Below are positions 1 to 6,156 of a DNA stretch of 6,418 bases, piece by piece; the first letter of the stretch is position 1, and each line of letters starts with the position of its first letter. The stretch is from an uncultured Archangium sp. (GTDB taxonomy: Bacteria; Myxococcota; Myxococcia; Myxococcales; Myxococcaceae), in the NCBI GenBank assembly GCA_946479335.1, contig CAMLFP010000322.1, forward strand, positions 1 through 6,418, given 5' to 3'. The notes beneath the pieces are model-generated. The model searched no databases, was not told where the DNA came from, and worked only from the letters and a program-made list of their open reading frames with translations. Both the position numbers and the translations under genes were made by a program.

Positions 1-522
1 GCTGCCGTAGATGGCGCGGAAGAAGCTGCGCACCACGATGGGCCCGAACTTGAGGTTCAGGTTCGCTCCGATGGTGACCTCGAAGCCGTTGGTCGGCTGT
101 CGCGTCGCGCCGAGGTTCTTGATGGCGGTATCGCTGAAGTTCGACTGCGCGCCGGGGAAGCTCTGCAGCAGGTTGAAGCTGCCGAAGTACTGCACGAACT
201 GAATCGCCGACCAGACGCCGAACACCGTCGTCGGGTTGAACTCCACGTACGGCCCCACCTTGAGCATCGCGGGGCTGAAGGTCGGCGCGACGCCCACGCC
301 GATGAAGTTGTCGCGCAGCGCCTTGCTGTCGCTCTCGTAGAGCCGCAGGCGGTAGGCGAAGCGCGCGTCGTCGAGCAGGCCCAGCGGGTTGACCCGGAGC
401 GCAGTGAGGTTCTTGTAGACGATGCGGTGTTGCGGCGGCGCGCGGTCATTCAACATCTGCGCGCTCGAGACACCCGACAGCAGCAACACCAGCGACAGCA
501 GACCCCGTCGTGTTTGGCGCAT
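1..522 (-). CDS. Secreted, probable outer-membrane beta-barrel protein (C-terminus missing)
   Basis: A reading frame open from ATG at 522 to the left edge gives 174 residues with no stop; the C-terminus lies outside the window. Residues 1-21 look like a Sec signal peptide: basic start MRQTRRG, hydrophobic LLSLVLLLSGV, and a likely signal peptidase I cut after SSA (A21/Q22). No lipobox cysteine is present. The mature part has short segments of alternating polar and hydrophobic residues ending in aromatics, for example FAYRLRLY (55-62), FIGVGVAPTF (73-82), VGPYVEF (89-95), FEVTIGANLNLKF (147-159) and IVVRSFFRAIY (162-172), separated by Gly/Asn/Pro turns. This is typical of outer-membrane beta-barrel strands. 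I do not recognise a named family. It is the last visible gene of a minus-strand unit, 19 bases after the glycosyltransferase stop. A GAGG 13 bases before the ATG is the only candidate ribosome site. Location is inferred; substrate or role is unknown. Confidence 0.75.
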   Translation of the reverse strand, partial: MRQTRRGLLSLVLLLSGVSSAQMLNDRAPPQHRIVYKNLTALRVNPLGLLDDARFAYRLRLYESDSKALRDNFIGVGVAPTFSPAMLKVGPYVEFNPTTVFGVWSAIQFVQYFGSFNLLQSFPGAQSNFSDTAIKNLGATRQPTNGFEVTIGANLNLKFGPIVVRSFFRAIYGS

Positions 523-523
523 G

Positions 524-540
524 CGAGGAGTTTCGCCTCG
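524..540 (-). promoter_or_regulatory. Small hairpin just before the outer-membrane protein start
   Basis: A perfect 5-bp inverted repeat, CGAGG (540-536) and CCTCG (528-524) read on the minus strand, encloses a 7-base loop CGAAACT. It fills the 19-base gap between the glycosyltransferase stop (542-544) and the ATG at 522. The 5' arm contains GAGG, the only Shine-Dalgarno-like stretch here, so folding could hide the ribosome site or bring it nearer the start. With GC-rich DNA such a short stem can occur by chance, and there is no U-tract to make it a terminator. Confidence 0.25.
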
Positions 541-541
541 A

Positions 542-1546
542 TTACGCCGCACAGGTGAAGTCTTTGAGCTCGACCTTGCCGCGCTTCGTCATCCACCCGC
601 GGATTTCTTCGCGCGCGCCCTTCGCCGCGACGCAGCTCAGCAGGTGCGAGCCGTCGTCGGGCAACGCGTCGGGGTGGATGACGGGCACCCCGTGAATGGT
701 CTGGCCCAGCTTGCGCGGGTTCAGCTCCACGAAGCGCACCACGCGGCACCCGCGCTCGCTCAACAACCTCGAGAGCGCGCGGCCGGTGTCGGTGGCTCCC
801 CACAGCGTCAGCGGCGTGCCCGCGAAGAGGCGCGCGAGGTAGTCGGCCTTCAGCACCAGGTGCTTCTCGAGCGTGTAGCGCACGTCTTGCCGCGTCGCGC
901 GCGTGTCGCCGTCGCGCCAGCGGTGCAGCACGTGCGGCAGGCAGCTCAACGGGTGCCCGGCCTCGAGGAGGCGCAGCCACAGCTCCCAGTCTTCGGGGAA
1001 GTCGCCGTCGCGCCAGCCGCCCAGCGCGCGCACCGGCGCCGCGCGCAACATCACCGAGGGGTGGCACAGCGGCGACTCGATGAAGCGGTCGCGAAACAGC
1101 AGCTCCGGAGACGTCAGCGACGAGAGCCACTGCCCGTACGCGTGCAGGTTCGGGCTCGGCGGGCGGTCGTCGCGGAAGATCTCCACGCCGGTGCCGACGC
1201 CGGCCCACGCCGGGTTCTCTTCGAGCGCGCGCACGCTCAGCGCGAAGCGCGCCGGCAGCGACTCGTCGTCACCGTCCATCCGCGCGAGGAAGGGCGCGCG
1301 CGCTTCGGCCAGCGCGAGGTTGAGCGCTCCGGGGATGCCGAGGCCCGGCGTGCTGATGACGCGGACCCGCGCGTCCTCCGCGGCCATCGCCGAGAGCTTC
1401 TCGCGCGTGGCGTCGGTCGAGCCGTCGTCGATGGCCAGCAGCTCGAAGTCACTGAAGGTCTGCGCGAGCACGCTGCGCACCGCGACCTCGATGGTGGCCT
1501 CGGCGTTCTTCGCGGGCAGCAGCACGCTGACGCGCGGGGCACTCAT
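542..1546 (-). CDS. Family 2 glycosyltransferase with C-terminal Rossmann-like domain
   Basis: 334 residues, predicted cytosolic, with no membrane segment. The N-terminal part (about 1-240) is a GT-A fold of family 2: VSVLLPAKNAEATI (6-19) is the first strand, AIDDGSTD (38-45) binds the nucleotide, RMDGDD (89-94) is the metal-binding DxD region, and FPEDWELWLRL (183-193) carries the ED pair expected to hold the catalytic base. Family members move a sugar from a nucleotide-sugar, usually with inversion, onto lipid, glycan or protein acceptors. The C-terminal part (about 243-334) is a separate domain opening with LTLWGATDTGRAL (246-258), a dinucleotide-binding-like loop, followed by FVELNPRKLG, PVIHP and a closing DFTCAA; I recall this add-on from other bacterial GT2 proteins. 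A longer frame reaches back to 1789, but ATG at 1546 begins directly at the GT2 core and overlaps the upstream stop as ATGA, pointing to translational coupling. Donor and acceptor cannot be told; an envelope glycan is the likely setting. Confidence 0.92.
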   Translation of the reverse strand: MSAPRVSVLLPAKNAEATIEVAVRSVLAQTFSDFELLAIDDGSTDATREKLSAMAAEDARVRVISTPGLGIPGALNLALAEARAPFLARMDGDDESLPARFALSVRALEENPAWAGVGTGVEIFRDDRPPSPNLHAYGQWLSSLTSPELLFRDRFIESPLCHPSVMLRAAPVRALGGWRDGDFPEDWELWLRLLEAGHPLSCLPHVLHRWRDGDTRATRQDVRYTLEKHLVLKADYLARLFAGTPLTLWGATDTGRALSRLLSERGCRVVRFVELNPRKLGQTIHGVPVIHPDALPDDGSHLLSCVAAKGAREEIRGWMTKRGKVELKDFTCAA

Positions 1547-1914
1547 TTTCGCGTGAGCCAACCCGTGGCGACGATGGCGAGGCCCACCAGCCCGAACAGC
1601 AGCGGGAAGCCCCACAGCGCGCCGAAGCGGTCGACGCTCGCCACCACCGGCTCGCGCGGGTCGTACAGCACGTCGACGGTGTCGCCCTCGTGGTACCCGA
1701 AGACGGCGCCGCCCTGCGCGTAGGTGATGGCCGAGCCGCTCTGCGTCTGAAAGCGGATCTCCGGGCGCGCGCTCGTGGAGTTGAGCCACACCACCGTGCC
1801 CTGCGCCCGGGCCGCGCGGCTGACGAAGTCACGCACGATGAACAGCTCGCGCCCGGCCATCAGCAGCACCACCAGCCCTACGCCGGTGAGGGTCATCAGT
1901 CGCGGGTTCTTCAT
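1543..1914 (-). CDS. DUF3592-type membrane protein with two transmembrane helices
   Basis: 123 residues. A hydrophobic helix near 6-25 (LMTLTGVGLVVLLMAG is its core) and a second near 98-118 (ALWGFPLLFGLVGLAIVATG) flank a beta-rich loop of about 70 residues. The loop has the features I know from DUF3592 proteins: an ARAQGTVV start (35-42), a short strand EIRFQTQSG, then GDTVDVLYDPREPVVASVDRF, where G..V.VLYDP..P..A is the family hallmark. The loop probably faces the periplasm. The family has no established biochemical role. The frame stays open upstream to 2127, but that would run through the divergent gene starting at 1979 and the extra residues are low-complexity Arg/Ala/Ser, so ATG at 1914 is preferred. 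It is the first gene of the minus-strand unit; its TGA (1545-1543) overlaps the ATG of the glycosyltransferase (1546-1544). No Shine-Dalgarno precedes it; a -10-like element suggests a leaderless message. Confidence 0.85.
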   Translation of the reverse strand: MKNPRLMTLTGVGLVVLLMAGRELFIVRDFVSRAARAQGTVVWLNSTSARPEIRFQTQSGSAITYAQGGAVFGYHEGDTVDVLYDPREPVVASVDRFGALWGFPLLFGLVGLAIVATGWLTRK

Positions 1915-1978
1915 GCGCGACAATGTACCCGCGTTCGGTGCTTTCTCCCCGCGCGGAAGCACGTAGATTCGCGCCCCG
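1915..1978. promoter_or_regulatory. Divergent intergenic region with two possible leaderless promoters
   Basis: This 64-base gap must contain the promoters of both the minus-strand membrane/glycosyltransferase unit and the plus-strand TPR unit. On the minus strand a -10-like TACATT (1927-1922) lies 7 bases before ATG at 1914. On the plus strand TAGATT (1964-1969) lies 9 bases before ATG at 1979. In both cases a transcript starting 6-8 bases after the hexamer would begin at or within a few bases of the ATG, and neither start has a Shine-Dalgarno sequence. No good -35 hexamer is visible in either direction, so these are suggestions only. Confidence 0.35.
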
Positions 1979-4900
1979 ATGTCGACGGACGAACACGGCA
2001 CCACGACGCTCCTCGATGTCTCGGGAGAGGCCTCCGCGCCGCACCTCACCGACCCTGAAATCGACGAAGTGCGCACCGCGGTGGCCATGCACGCGCGCAT
2101 CGCCGCGCGGCGCACGCGCGAAGGCACGCCGCTCGACGGGTTTCAGGAGCTGGTACGCGCCGCCCGCAAGCTGCCGATGAACGCGCCGCTCGCCGCTGCG
2201 CTGGTGAGCGCGTCGCTCCGCGCAGGCACGACTGAGGTGGCGCGGCTGCTCGTCTCGGAGCGGCTCGACGACGTCGAAGGCGCGGCGCGCCTCGCGGTGA
2301 AGCGGCAGCTCGCGCGGCTGGCGCGGCGCACCGGCGCGTTGGAGCGCGCGCAGGAGCTGCTCACCGTGATGCTCGCCGAGCACCCGGGAGATCGCCGCGG
2401 CCGCGCGGTGTTGAACGCGCTGCTCTTCCGCCGGGAGCGCTGGGAGGAACTCGACGCGTCGCTCGACAAGGAGACCCGCGAGCTGCTGCAGCGCAACCAG
2501 CTCAAGGCCGCGTCGCGCTCGGCGCTGCGGCGCGCGCGGTTGTGGGGCGAGCTCCTCGATGACCCCGCGCGGGCGGCGCTGCGCGCGATGCAGGCCGCGC
2601 AGTACGCGGAGCAGGCGAGGGACCTCCCGTCGGCGTTCGTGCTGCGCGTGCTGTGGCTGCGCAACCTCCATGACGCGACCGCGCCCGGGCGCGCCCTCGA
2701 TGAGGCGGCGAAGCTGGTGTTGTCGCTCGGCGAGAAGACCGGCCAACAACAGGTGGCGCGCGCGGTGGTCGAGGAGCTCTCGGCGCCCGCCGACGCGCCC
2801 GGGAACACGCTCTCTCTGTCAGGCGAGGTGGCGCCGCCCGCGCCGCGCCGTCGCAGCACCCAGCTCGAATTGATGGCCATCGCCGACGCGGTGGGGAGCC
2901 GGCCCGAGGCCGCGGCCCTCCTCGCGGTGGCGGTGCGCGAAGGCCCGGAGCCGGAGGCCGCCCAGAAGCTGGAGGCGCACCTCATCCAGCGCGGCGCGTG
3001 GCGCGAGCTGGCCGAGTTCTACCGGGAGCAGGCGGCGCGCGCGGCGGGGAAGGAAGCGCGCGCGCGCTGGGGCGAGAAGCTGGCGGAGCTGCTGGAGAGC
3101 GAGCTCAAGGACGTGGACGGCGCCGCCCGCGCGTGGGCCGAGGTGGCCGCCGCCACTGGTGACTCGCGCGCCGTCTCGGAGCAGGTGCGGTTGCTGGAGC
3201 AGAAGAAGGACAACTCGGGCATCGCGCGCGCGTTGGACGCCGGCGTTCGCCTCGCGCGTACGCTGCAGGAGCGCGCCCGCGCGTACGTGCTCCGCGCGCA
3301 GGAGGCGCTGACCCGCGAAGACCACGCGGCCGCGCGCGCCGATTTCGAGGCCGCGCAGAGCGAGGCGCCCGGTCACGTCGACGCGGTGGCGGGCCTCGCG
3401 GAGCTGACGCCCGACATCGGCCGGCTGCGCACCTTCGAGCTGGCGCTCGCGAAGCTCCCGAAGCGGTCGCCGGGGCGGGGTGAGCTGTACCGGCGGCTGG
3501 CGCGGTTGGGCGACTTCGTGCGCGACGAGCGGCTCGCGCGTGCCGCCTGGGCGGAGGTGGTGGCGGAGATCGCGGGTGATGAGGAGGGCGGCGCGCGACT
3601 CGCTGAGCTGACGCGCGCGGCGGGTGACGACCAGGGCCTCGAGCAGCAGCTGCGTGCGTCGATCTCGCGCGAACCCCGCGGCGACAAGGCGCGGCGTTGG
3701 CGGCTGGAGCTGGTGGCGTTGCTGGAGCAGCACGGCCGCTTCCCCGAGGCGCTCGACGCCTTGAAGGAGGCGGTGCGCTACGAGCCGGGCCACCGCGAGG
3801 CGTGGTTGGCCTACGCGGAGCGGCTCATCGTCGCGGGGACGAATGACGGCGAGGCCGCGTGGGCGCTGGAGAACGCGGCGACGGCCACCGAAGACGTCGT
3901 GCAGCGCGTGCGCCTCTGGCAGCGGCTGGCGCGCTTCTGTCGGGATCGCCTGAAAGACGCCGCGCGCGCGGAGGTCTTCGAGCGTCGCGTGGCCGCCGCC
4001 GGCAAGCAGACCGTGACCCACGCCGAGGTGGTGCAGCTGCCTCCGAAGGCGCGCGCGGCGCGCACCGCGGTCGAGGACGACGACGACGAGTTCGACGAGA
4101 AGACGCCCTCGGCGCACGAGCTGCGCGAGCCGATTCTGGGCGGGGCGGCCGCGGAGGAAGACGGCAGTCACACCAGCGAGACGCCGGTGGAGCTCGGTGA
4201 CCCGCGCCTGCCGGTGCCCTCGTCACTCGGGCCCTCGCCGCGGCGCGCCGACGCGGAGCGGGCCGCGCTGTTCGACCACGTGCGCGCGCACCCGCTCGAG
4301 CCCGACGGCTACAAGCTGCTCGCGGAGCACTTCGACACCGCGGGAGACCCCGCGCGCCAGACGCTGATGCTGGAGATCGCCCGCGCGCTGGAGGGCGACC
4401 CGCACGCCGCGCCGCGCGCGCCCCGGTTGATCCTCACCGAGGCTGATCGCGCGAGCCTCCGGCACCCGAGCCTGCGCGGCGAGGCCGGCGAGCTGCTGAG
4501 CCTGGTGGGCGTCGCGCTGTGCCGCTTCAACCCCGCGCGCGGCCGGGAAGCGGGGAGCGACGAGGAGTTCTCGTTGGACTCGGGGCGCGGCGCGAAGGCG
4601 GTGGCCGACGCGCTGCTGACCGGGGTGCGGGTGCTGGGCGTGCGCGCGCCGGCGGTGTACCTGACGCCCGAGGCGGGGCCGCCGCTGTCGCTCATCTACA
4701 CCACGGAGCCGCGCATCCTCGTGGGGAGGCTCGCGCTGCGCAAAGAGGTCAGCGACGCGGAGCTGCGCTTCTTCGCGGGCCGGGTGCTCTTCACGCAACA
4801 GCCCGAGCTCCTCGCGCTGCGCAGCCTGCGCCGCGAGCAGTTGCTGCGCGGCCTGGTGCTGGTCTCGCAGGTCGCGGAGAACCGCGCGTCGTCGGTGGAG

Positions 4901-5176
4901 ATGAAGCTGTTCCGCGAGCTCATCCCCGCGCGGTCGTGGGAGCGCATGCGGCAGCTGGTGCGCGCGGCGGGCACCAACGTCGACCTGGCGGCGCTCTCGG
5001 AGGGCGCGCGTCACTCCGCGAACCGCGCGGGGCTCGTGGTGTGTGGCGGCGTCGCGCCGGCCATCGCCAGTCTCCGCGCCAAGCGCGCGTTGCCCAGTGA
5101 GATGATCGAGCTGGTGCGCTTCGCGGCCAGCGAGCGTCATTTGCAGCTGCGAAACCGCCGGTTGCCGGGCAAGTAG
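1979..5176 (+). CDS. Large TPR-type solenoid protein with degenerate M48-peptidase-like C-terminal domain
   Basis: 1065 residues, no signal peptide or membrane segment, so probably cytosolic. Residues ~50-680 are a run of amphipathic helices rich in Ala, Arg, Leu and Glu. The clearest TPR units are 434-467 (YVLRAQEAL...AARADFEAAQSEAPGH) and 574-608 (LELVALLEQHGRFPEALDAL followed by EAVRYEPGH and W608). A looser unit, of the form W..KLA.L....KD...A..AWAEV, recurs near 364-389, 503-527 and 646-670. Residues ~690-757 form a charged, Pro-rich linker with the acidic patch VEDDDDEFDEK (698-708). A further TPR-like hairpin (758-~795) precedes a globular domain (817-1065) starting LILTEADRASLRHP. TPR solenoids act as protein-binding scaffolds; the C-terminal module is familiar to me from other big myxobacterial TPR proteins and has the motif order of M48 peptidases without the zinc ligands. 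ATG at 1979 follows a -10-like element and has no Shine-Dalgarno. The gene is probably cotranscribed with the methyltransferase 6 bases downstream. Partner and function are unknown. Confidence 0.88.
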   Translation: MSTDEHGTTTLLDVSGEASAPHLTDPEIDEVRTAVAMHARIAARRTREGTPLDGFQELVRAARKLPMNAPLAAALVSASLRAGTTEVARLLVSERLDDVEGAARLAVKRQLARLARRTGALERAQELLTVMLAEHPGDRRGRAVLNALLFRRERWEELDASLDKETRELLQRNQLKAASRSALRRARLWGELLDDPARAALRAMQAAQYAEQARDLPSAFVLRVLWLRNLHDATAPGRALDEAAKLVLSLGEKTGQQQVARAVVEELSAPADAPGNTLSLSGEVAPPAPRRRSTQLELMAIADAVGSRPEAAALLAVAVREGPEPEAAQKLEAHLIQRGAWRELAEFYREQAARAAGKEARARWGEKLAELLESELKDVDGAARAWAEVAAATGDSRAVSEQVRLLEQKKDNSGIARALDAGVRLARTLQERARAYVLRAQEALTREDHAAARADFEAAQSEAPGHVDAVAGLAELTPDIGRLRTFELALAKLPKRSPGRGELYRRLARLGDFVRDERLARAAWAEVVAEIAGDEEGGARLAELTRAAGDDQGLEQQLRASISREPRGDKARRWRLELVALLEQHGRFPEALDALKEAVRYEPGHREAWLAYAERLIVAGTNDGEAAWALENAATATEDVVQRVRLWQRLARFCRDRLKDAARAEVFERRVAAAGKQTVTHAEVVQLPPKARAARTAVEDDDDEFDEKTPSAHELREPILGGAAAEEDGSHTSETPVELGDPRLPVPSSLGPSPRRADAERAALFDHVRAHPLEPDGYKLLAEHFDTAGDPARQTLMLEIARALEGDPHAAPRAPRLILTEADRASLRHPSLRGEAGELLSLVGVALCRFNPARGREAGSDEEFSLDSGRGAKAVADALLTGVRVLGVRAPAVYLTPEAGPPLSLIYTTEPRILVGRLALRKEVSDAELRFFAGRVLFTQQPELLALRSLRREQLLRGLVLVSQVAENRASSVEMKLFRELIPARSWERMRQLVRAAGTNVDLAALSEGARHSANRAGLVVCGGVAPAIASLRAKRALPSEMIELVRFAASERHLQLRNRRLPGK

Positions 5177-5182
5177 CCGCGC

Positions 5183-5773
5183 GTGGCTCCTGTGTTGGCA
5201 ATCGATGGTGCGTCGCGGTTCTACGCGAAGCTGCTCGCCTCTCCGGGGCGCGCGCTGGTGCTGGGCGCGGGTGATGGCGTGGTGGCGGGCGCGCTCGCGG
5301 CGCGGGGGCACGACGTCGTCGCGGTGGAGCCCTCGGCGTCGCTGCGCACCGTCATCGCGCAGCAGCCGGGTGCGCTGAAGGTCTTGAGCGACGACCCCCG
5401 CACGTTGGACCTTCGCGAGCGCTTCGCGCTGGTCATCGCGCCGAACCAGGCGCTCGGCCTCGCGCAGTCGCCTGACGAGGTGCACGCGTTCCTTTCGGTG
5501 ATGGCGAGGCACCTCGACGTCGGTGGCGTGTTCGCGCTCGACGTGCGCGCGGAGGGCTCGGAGCCGGAGCCGCGGCGCGTGCGGCCCATTCCGCATCTGC
5601 GCGAGCGCGGTGACGCGATTCATCCGCTCTCTGCGTTGCGGCTCCCGCCGGCGGTGTTGGATGACGCGCTGAACGCGGTGGGGCTCGAAGCGCGTGAACG
5701 GTACGGCGACTTCATCGAGACACCGTTCTCATCGGCGTCGCGACTGCAGGTGGTGGCGGGCGGCGCGCGTTAG
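5183..5773 (+). CDS. Class I SAM-dependent methyltransferase, substrate unknown
   Basis: 196 residues, predicted cytosolic. The N-terminal Rossmann core is clear: ALVLGAGDGVVAGALAARG (24-42) is motif I, the glycine-rich SAM-binding loop (G28-A-G30-D-G32), and VVAVEPS (45-51) is the second strand with acidic E49 expected to hold the ribose hydroxyls. FALVIAPNQALGL is the motif II/post-I strand, followed by a helix and HLDVGGVFALDV (motif III). The C-terminal half, RYGDFIETPFSSAS then LQVVAGG, matches the closing strands of small Methyltransf_11/25-type enzymes. Such enzymes methylate small molecules, lipids or proteins; nothing here fixes the substrate. The chosen start is GTG at 5183; another in-frame GTG at 5192 is possible and neither has a clear Shine-Dalgarno. 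The gene begins 6 bases after the TPR stop, so it is probably cotranscribed with it. Its TAG (5771-5773) overlaps the stop of the convergent gene. Confidence 0.85.
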   Translation: MAPVLAIDGASRFYAKLLASPGRALVLGAGDGVVAGALAARGHDVVAVEPSASLRTVIAQQPGALKVLSDDPRTLDLRERFALVIAPNQALGLAQSPDEVHAFLSVMARHLDVGGVFALDVRAEGSEPEPRRVRPIPHLRERGDAIHPLSALRLPPAVLDDALNAVGLEARERYGDFIETPFSSASRLQVVAGGAR

Positions 5774-6066
5774 GCGAGCAGCTCGTCGACGGCGTTGAGG
5801 AGGCTGGTGAGCCAATGTTCCTGCGCGTCGCGCATCGTGTCGGGTGGGGCGCCGAACTCCGTGGGGCCGGAGAGCGCCTCGAGCTCCGAACGCACCGCCT
5901 CGGTCTCGAACGCGAGCAGCGCGTGGCCATCTTCGGCGGCGCGGCGCAGGCGACGGGTCTGCTCGTTCGCCCAGGCCTCGAAGTGGAGGAAGCGCTCCGG
6001 CGAGTTCCCGAGGAGCACCGCGATTTCGTTGAAGGCAGGAACCAGGTGACGATGTACGACTGACAT
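5770..6066 (-). CDS. Small helical protein of unknown function
   Basis: 98 residues from ATG at 6066, beginning MSVVHRHLVPAFNEIAVLLG and ending VDELLA before TAA. I do not recognise a family. It is soluble, has no signal peptide or membrane helix, and is acidic and rich in Glu, Ala and Leu. Most of it should be helical (FLHFEAWANEQTRRLRRAAE, then FETEAVRSELEAL), with one loop SGPTEFGAPPD before a last helix. Third codon positions are strongly G/C through the body of the frame, which supports real coding on this strand rather than on the opposite one. The frame continues upstream to an ATG at 6102 and a GTG at 6126, but codon bias is weaker there and no start has a convincing ribosome site, so 6066 is the best guess. 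It converges on the methyltransferase with a 4-base stop overlap and diverges from the family 9 glycosyltransferase. Function is not inferable. Confidence 0.7.
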   Translation of the reverse strand: MSVVHRHLVPAFNEIAVLLGNSPERFLHFEAWANEQTRRLRRAAEDGHALLAFETEAVRSELEALSGPTEFGAPPDTMRDAQEHWLTSLLNAVDELLA

Positions 6067-6156
6067 GCGACGTCCACTGTGCACGGGCGATGCCAGACGC
6101 ATCTCCCGGGGGTCACAGGCCGGCACCCCGGGTCAAAACTCAGCGATCTTTCATTC
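6067..6156. promoter_or_regulatory. Divergent intergenic region with repeated CCCGGG...TCA element
   Basis: The 90 bases between the small minus-strand gene and the family 9 glycosyltransferase should hold promoters for both. CCCGGGGGTCA (6105-6115) and CCCGGGTCA (6127-6135) are imperfect direct repeats whose GGGTCA parts are exactly 20 bases apart, about two helical turns. The same bases also form a 7-bp inverted repeat, CCCGGGG (6105-6111) with CCCCGGG (6126-6132). This could be an operator, but no regulator is known. I see no convincing -35/-10 pair on either strand and no Shine-Dalgarno before ATG at 6157. Confidence 0.3.

Noticed and set aside
422..1723. Plus-strand open frame of 433 codons opposite the glycosyltransferase
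   Set aside because: Antisense to a clear GT2 enzyme and the DUF3592 gene; composition is that of a GC artefact.
1547..1789. N-terminal extension of the glycosyltransferase by 81 residues
   Set aside because: The extra residues are Arg/Gly-rich, lie within the DUF3592 gene in another frame, and precede the normal GT2 N-terminus; the ATGA overlap supports 1546.
1915..2127. Upstream extension of the DUF3592 protein by 71 residues
   Set aside because: It would run across the divergent promoter region and into the TPR gene; the extension lacks family sequence.
2819..4171. Minus-strand open frame of 450 codons inside the TPR gene
   Set aside because: Same reason: Arg/Leu/Gln-rich shadow of the GC-biased plus-strand gene, without family motifs.
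4745..5032. Active zinc metallopeptidase in the TPR protein
   Set aside because: The helix at 924-938 has no HExxH, and Arg and Asn stand at the ExxAD positions, so catalysis is not expected.
4223..5623. Long minus-strand open frame of 466 codons opposite the TPR and methyltransferase genes
   Set aside because: The product is Arg/His/Gln-rich low complexity with no domain, and it is open only because high GC removes stop codons; the plus-strand products have recognisable motifs.
6126..6135. Rho-independent terminator formed by the CCCGGGG/CCCCGGG inverted repeat
   Set aside because: No T-run follows on either strand, and the location between divergent genes needs no terminator.
6107..6138. 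Minus-strand sigma-70 promoter using TTGACC (6136-6131) as -35
   Set aside because: No A/T-rich -10 hexamer lies 16-19 bases downstream; that stretch is CCCCC/GGG-rich.
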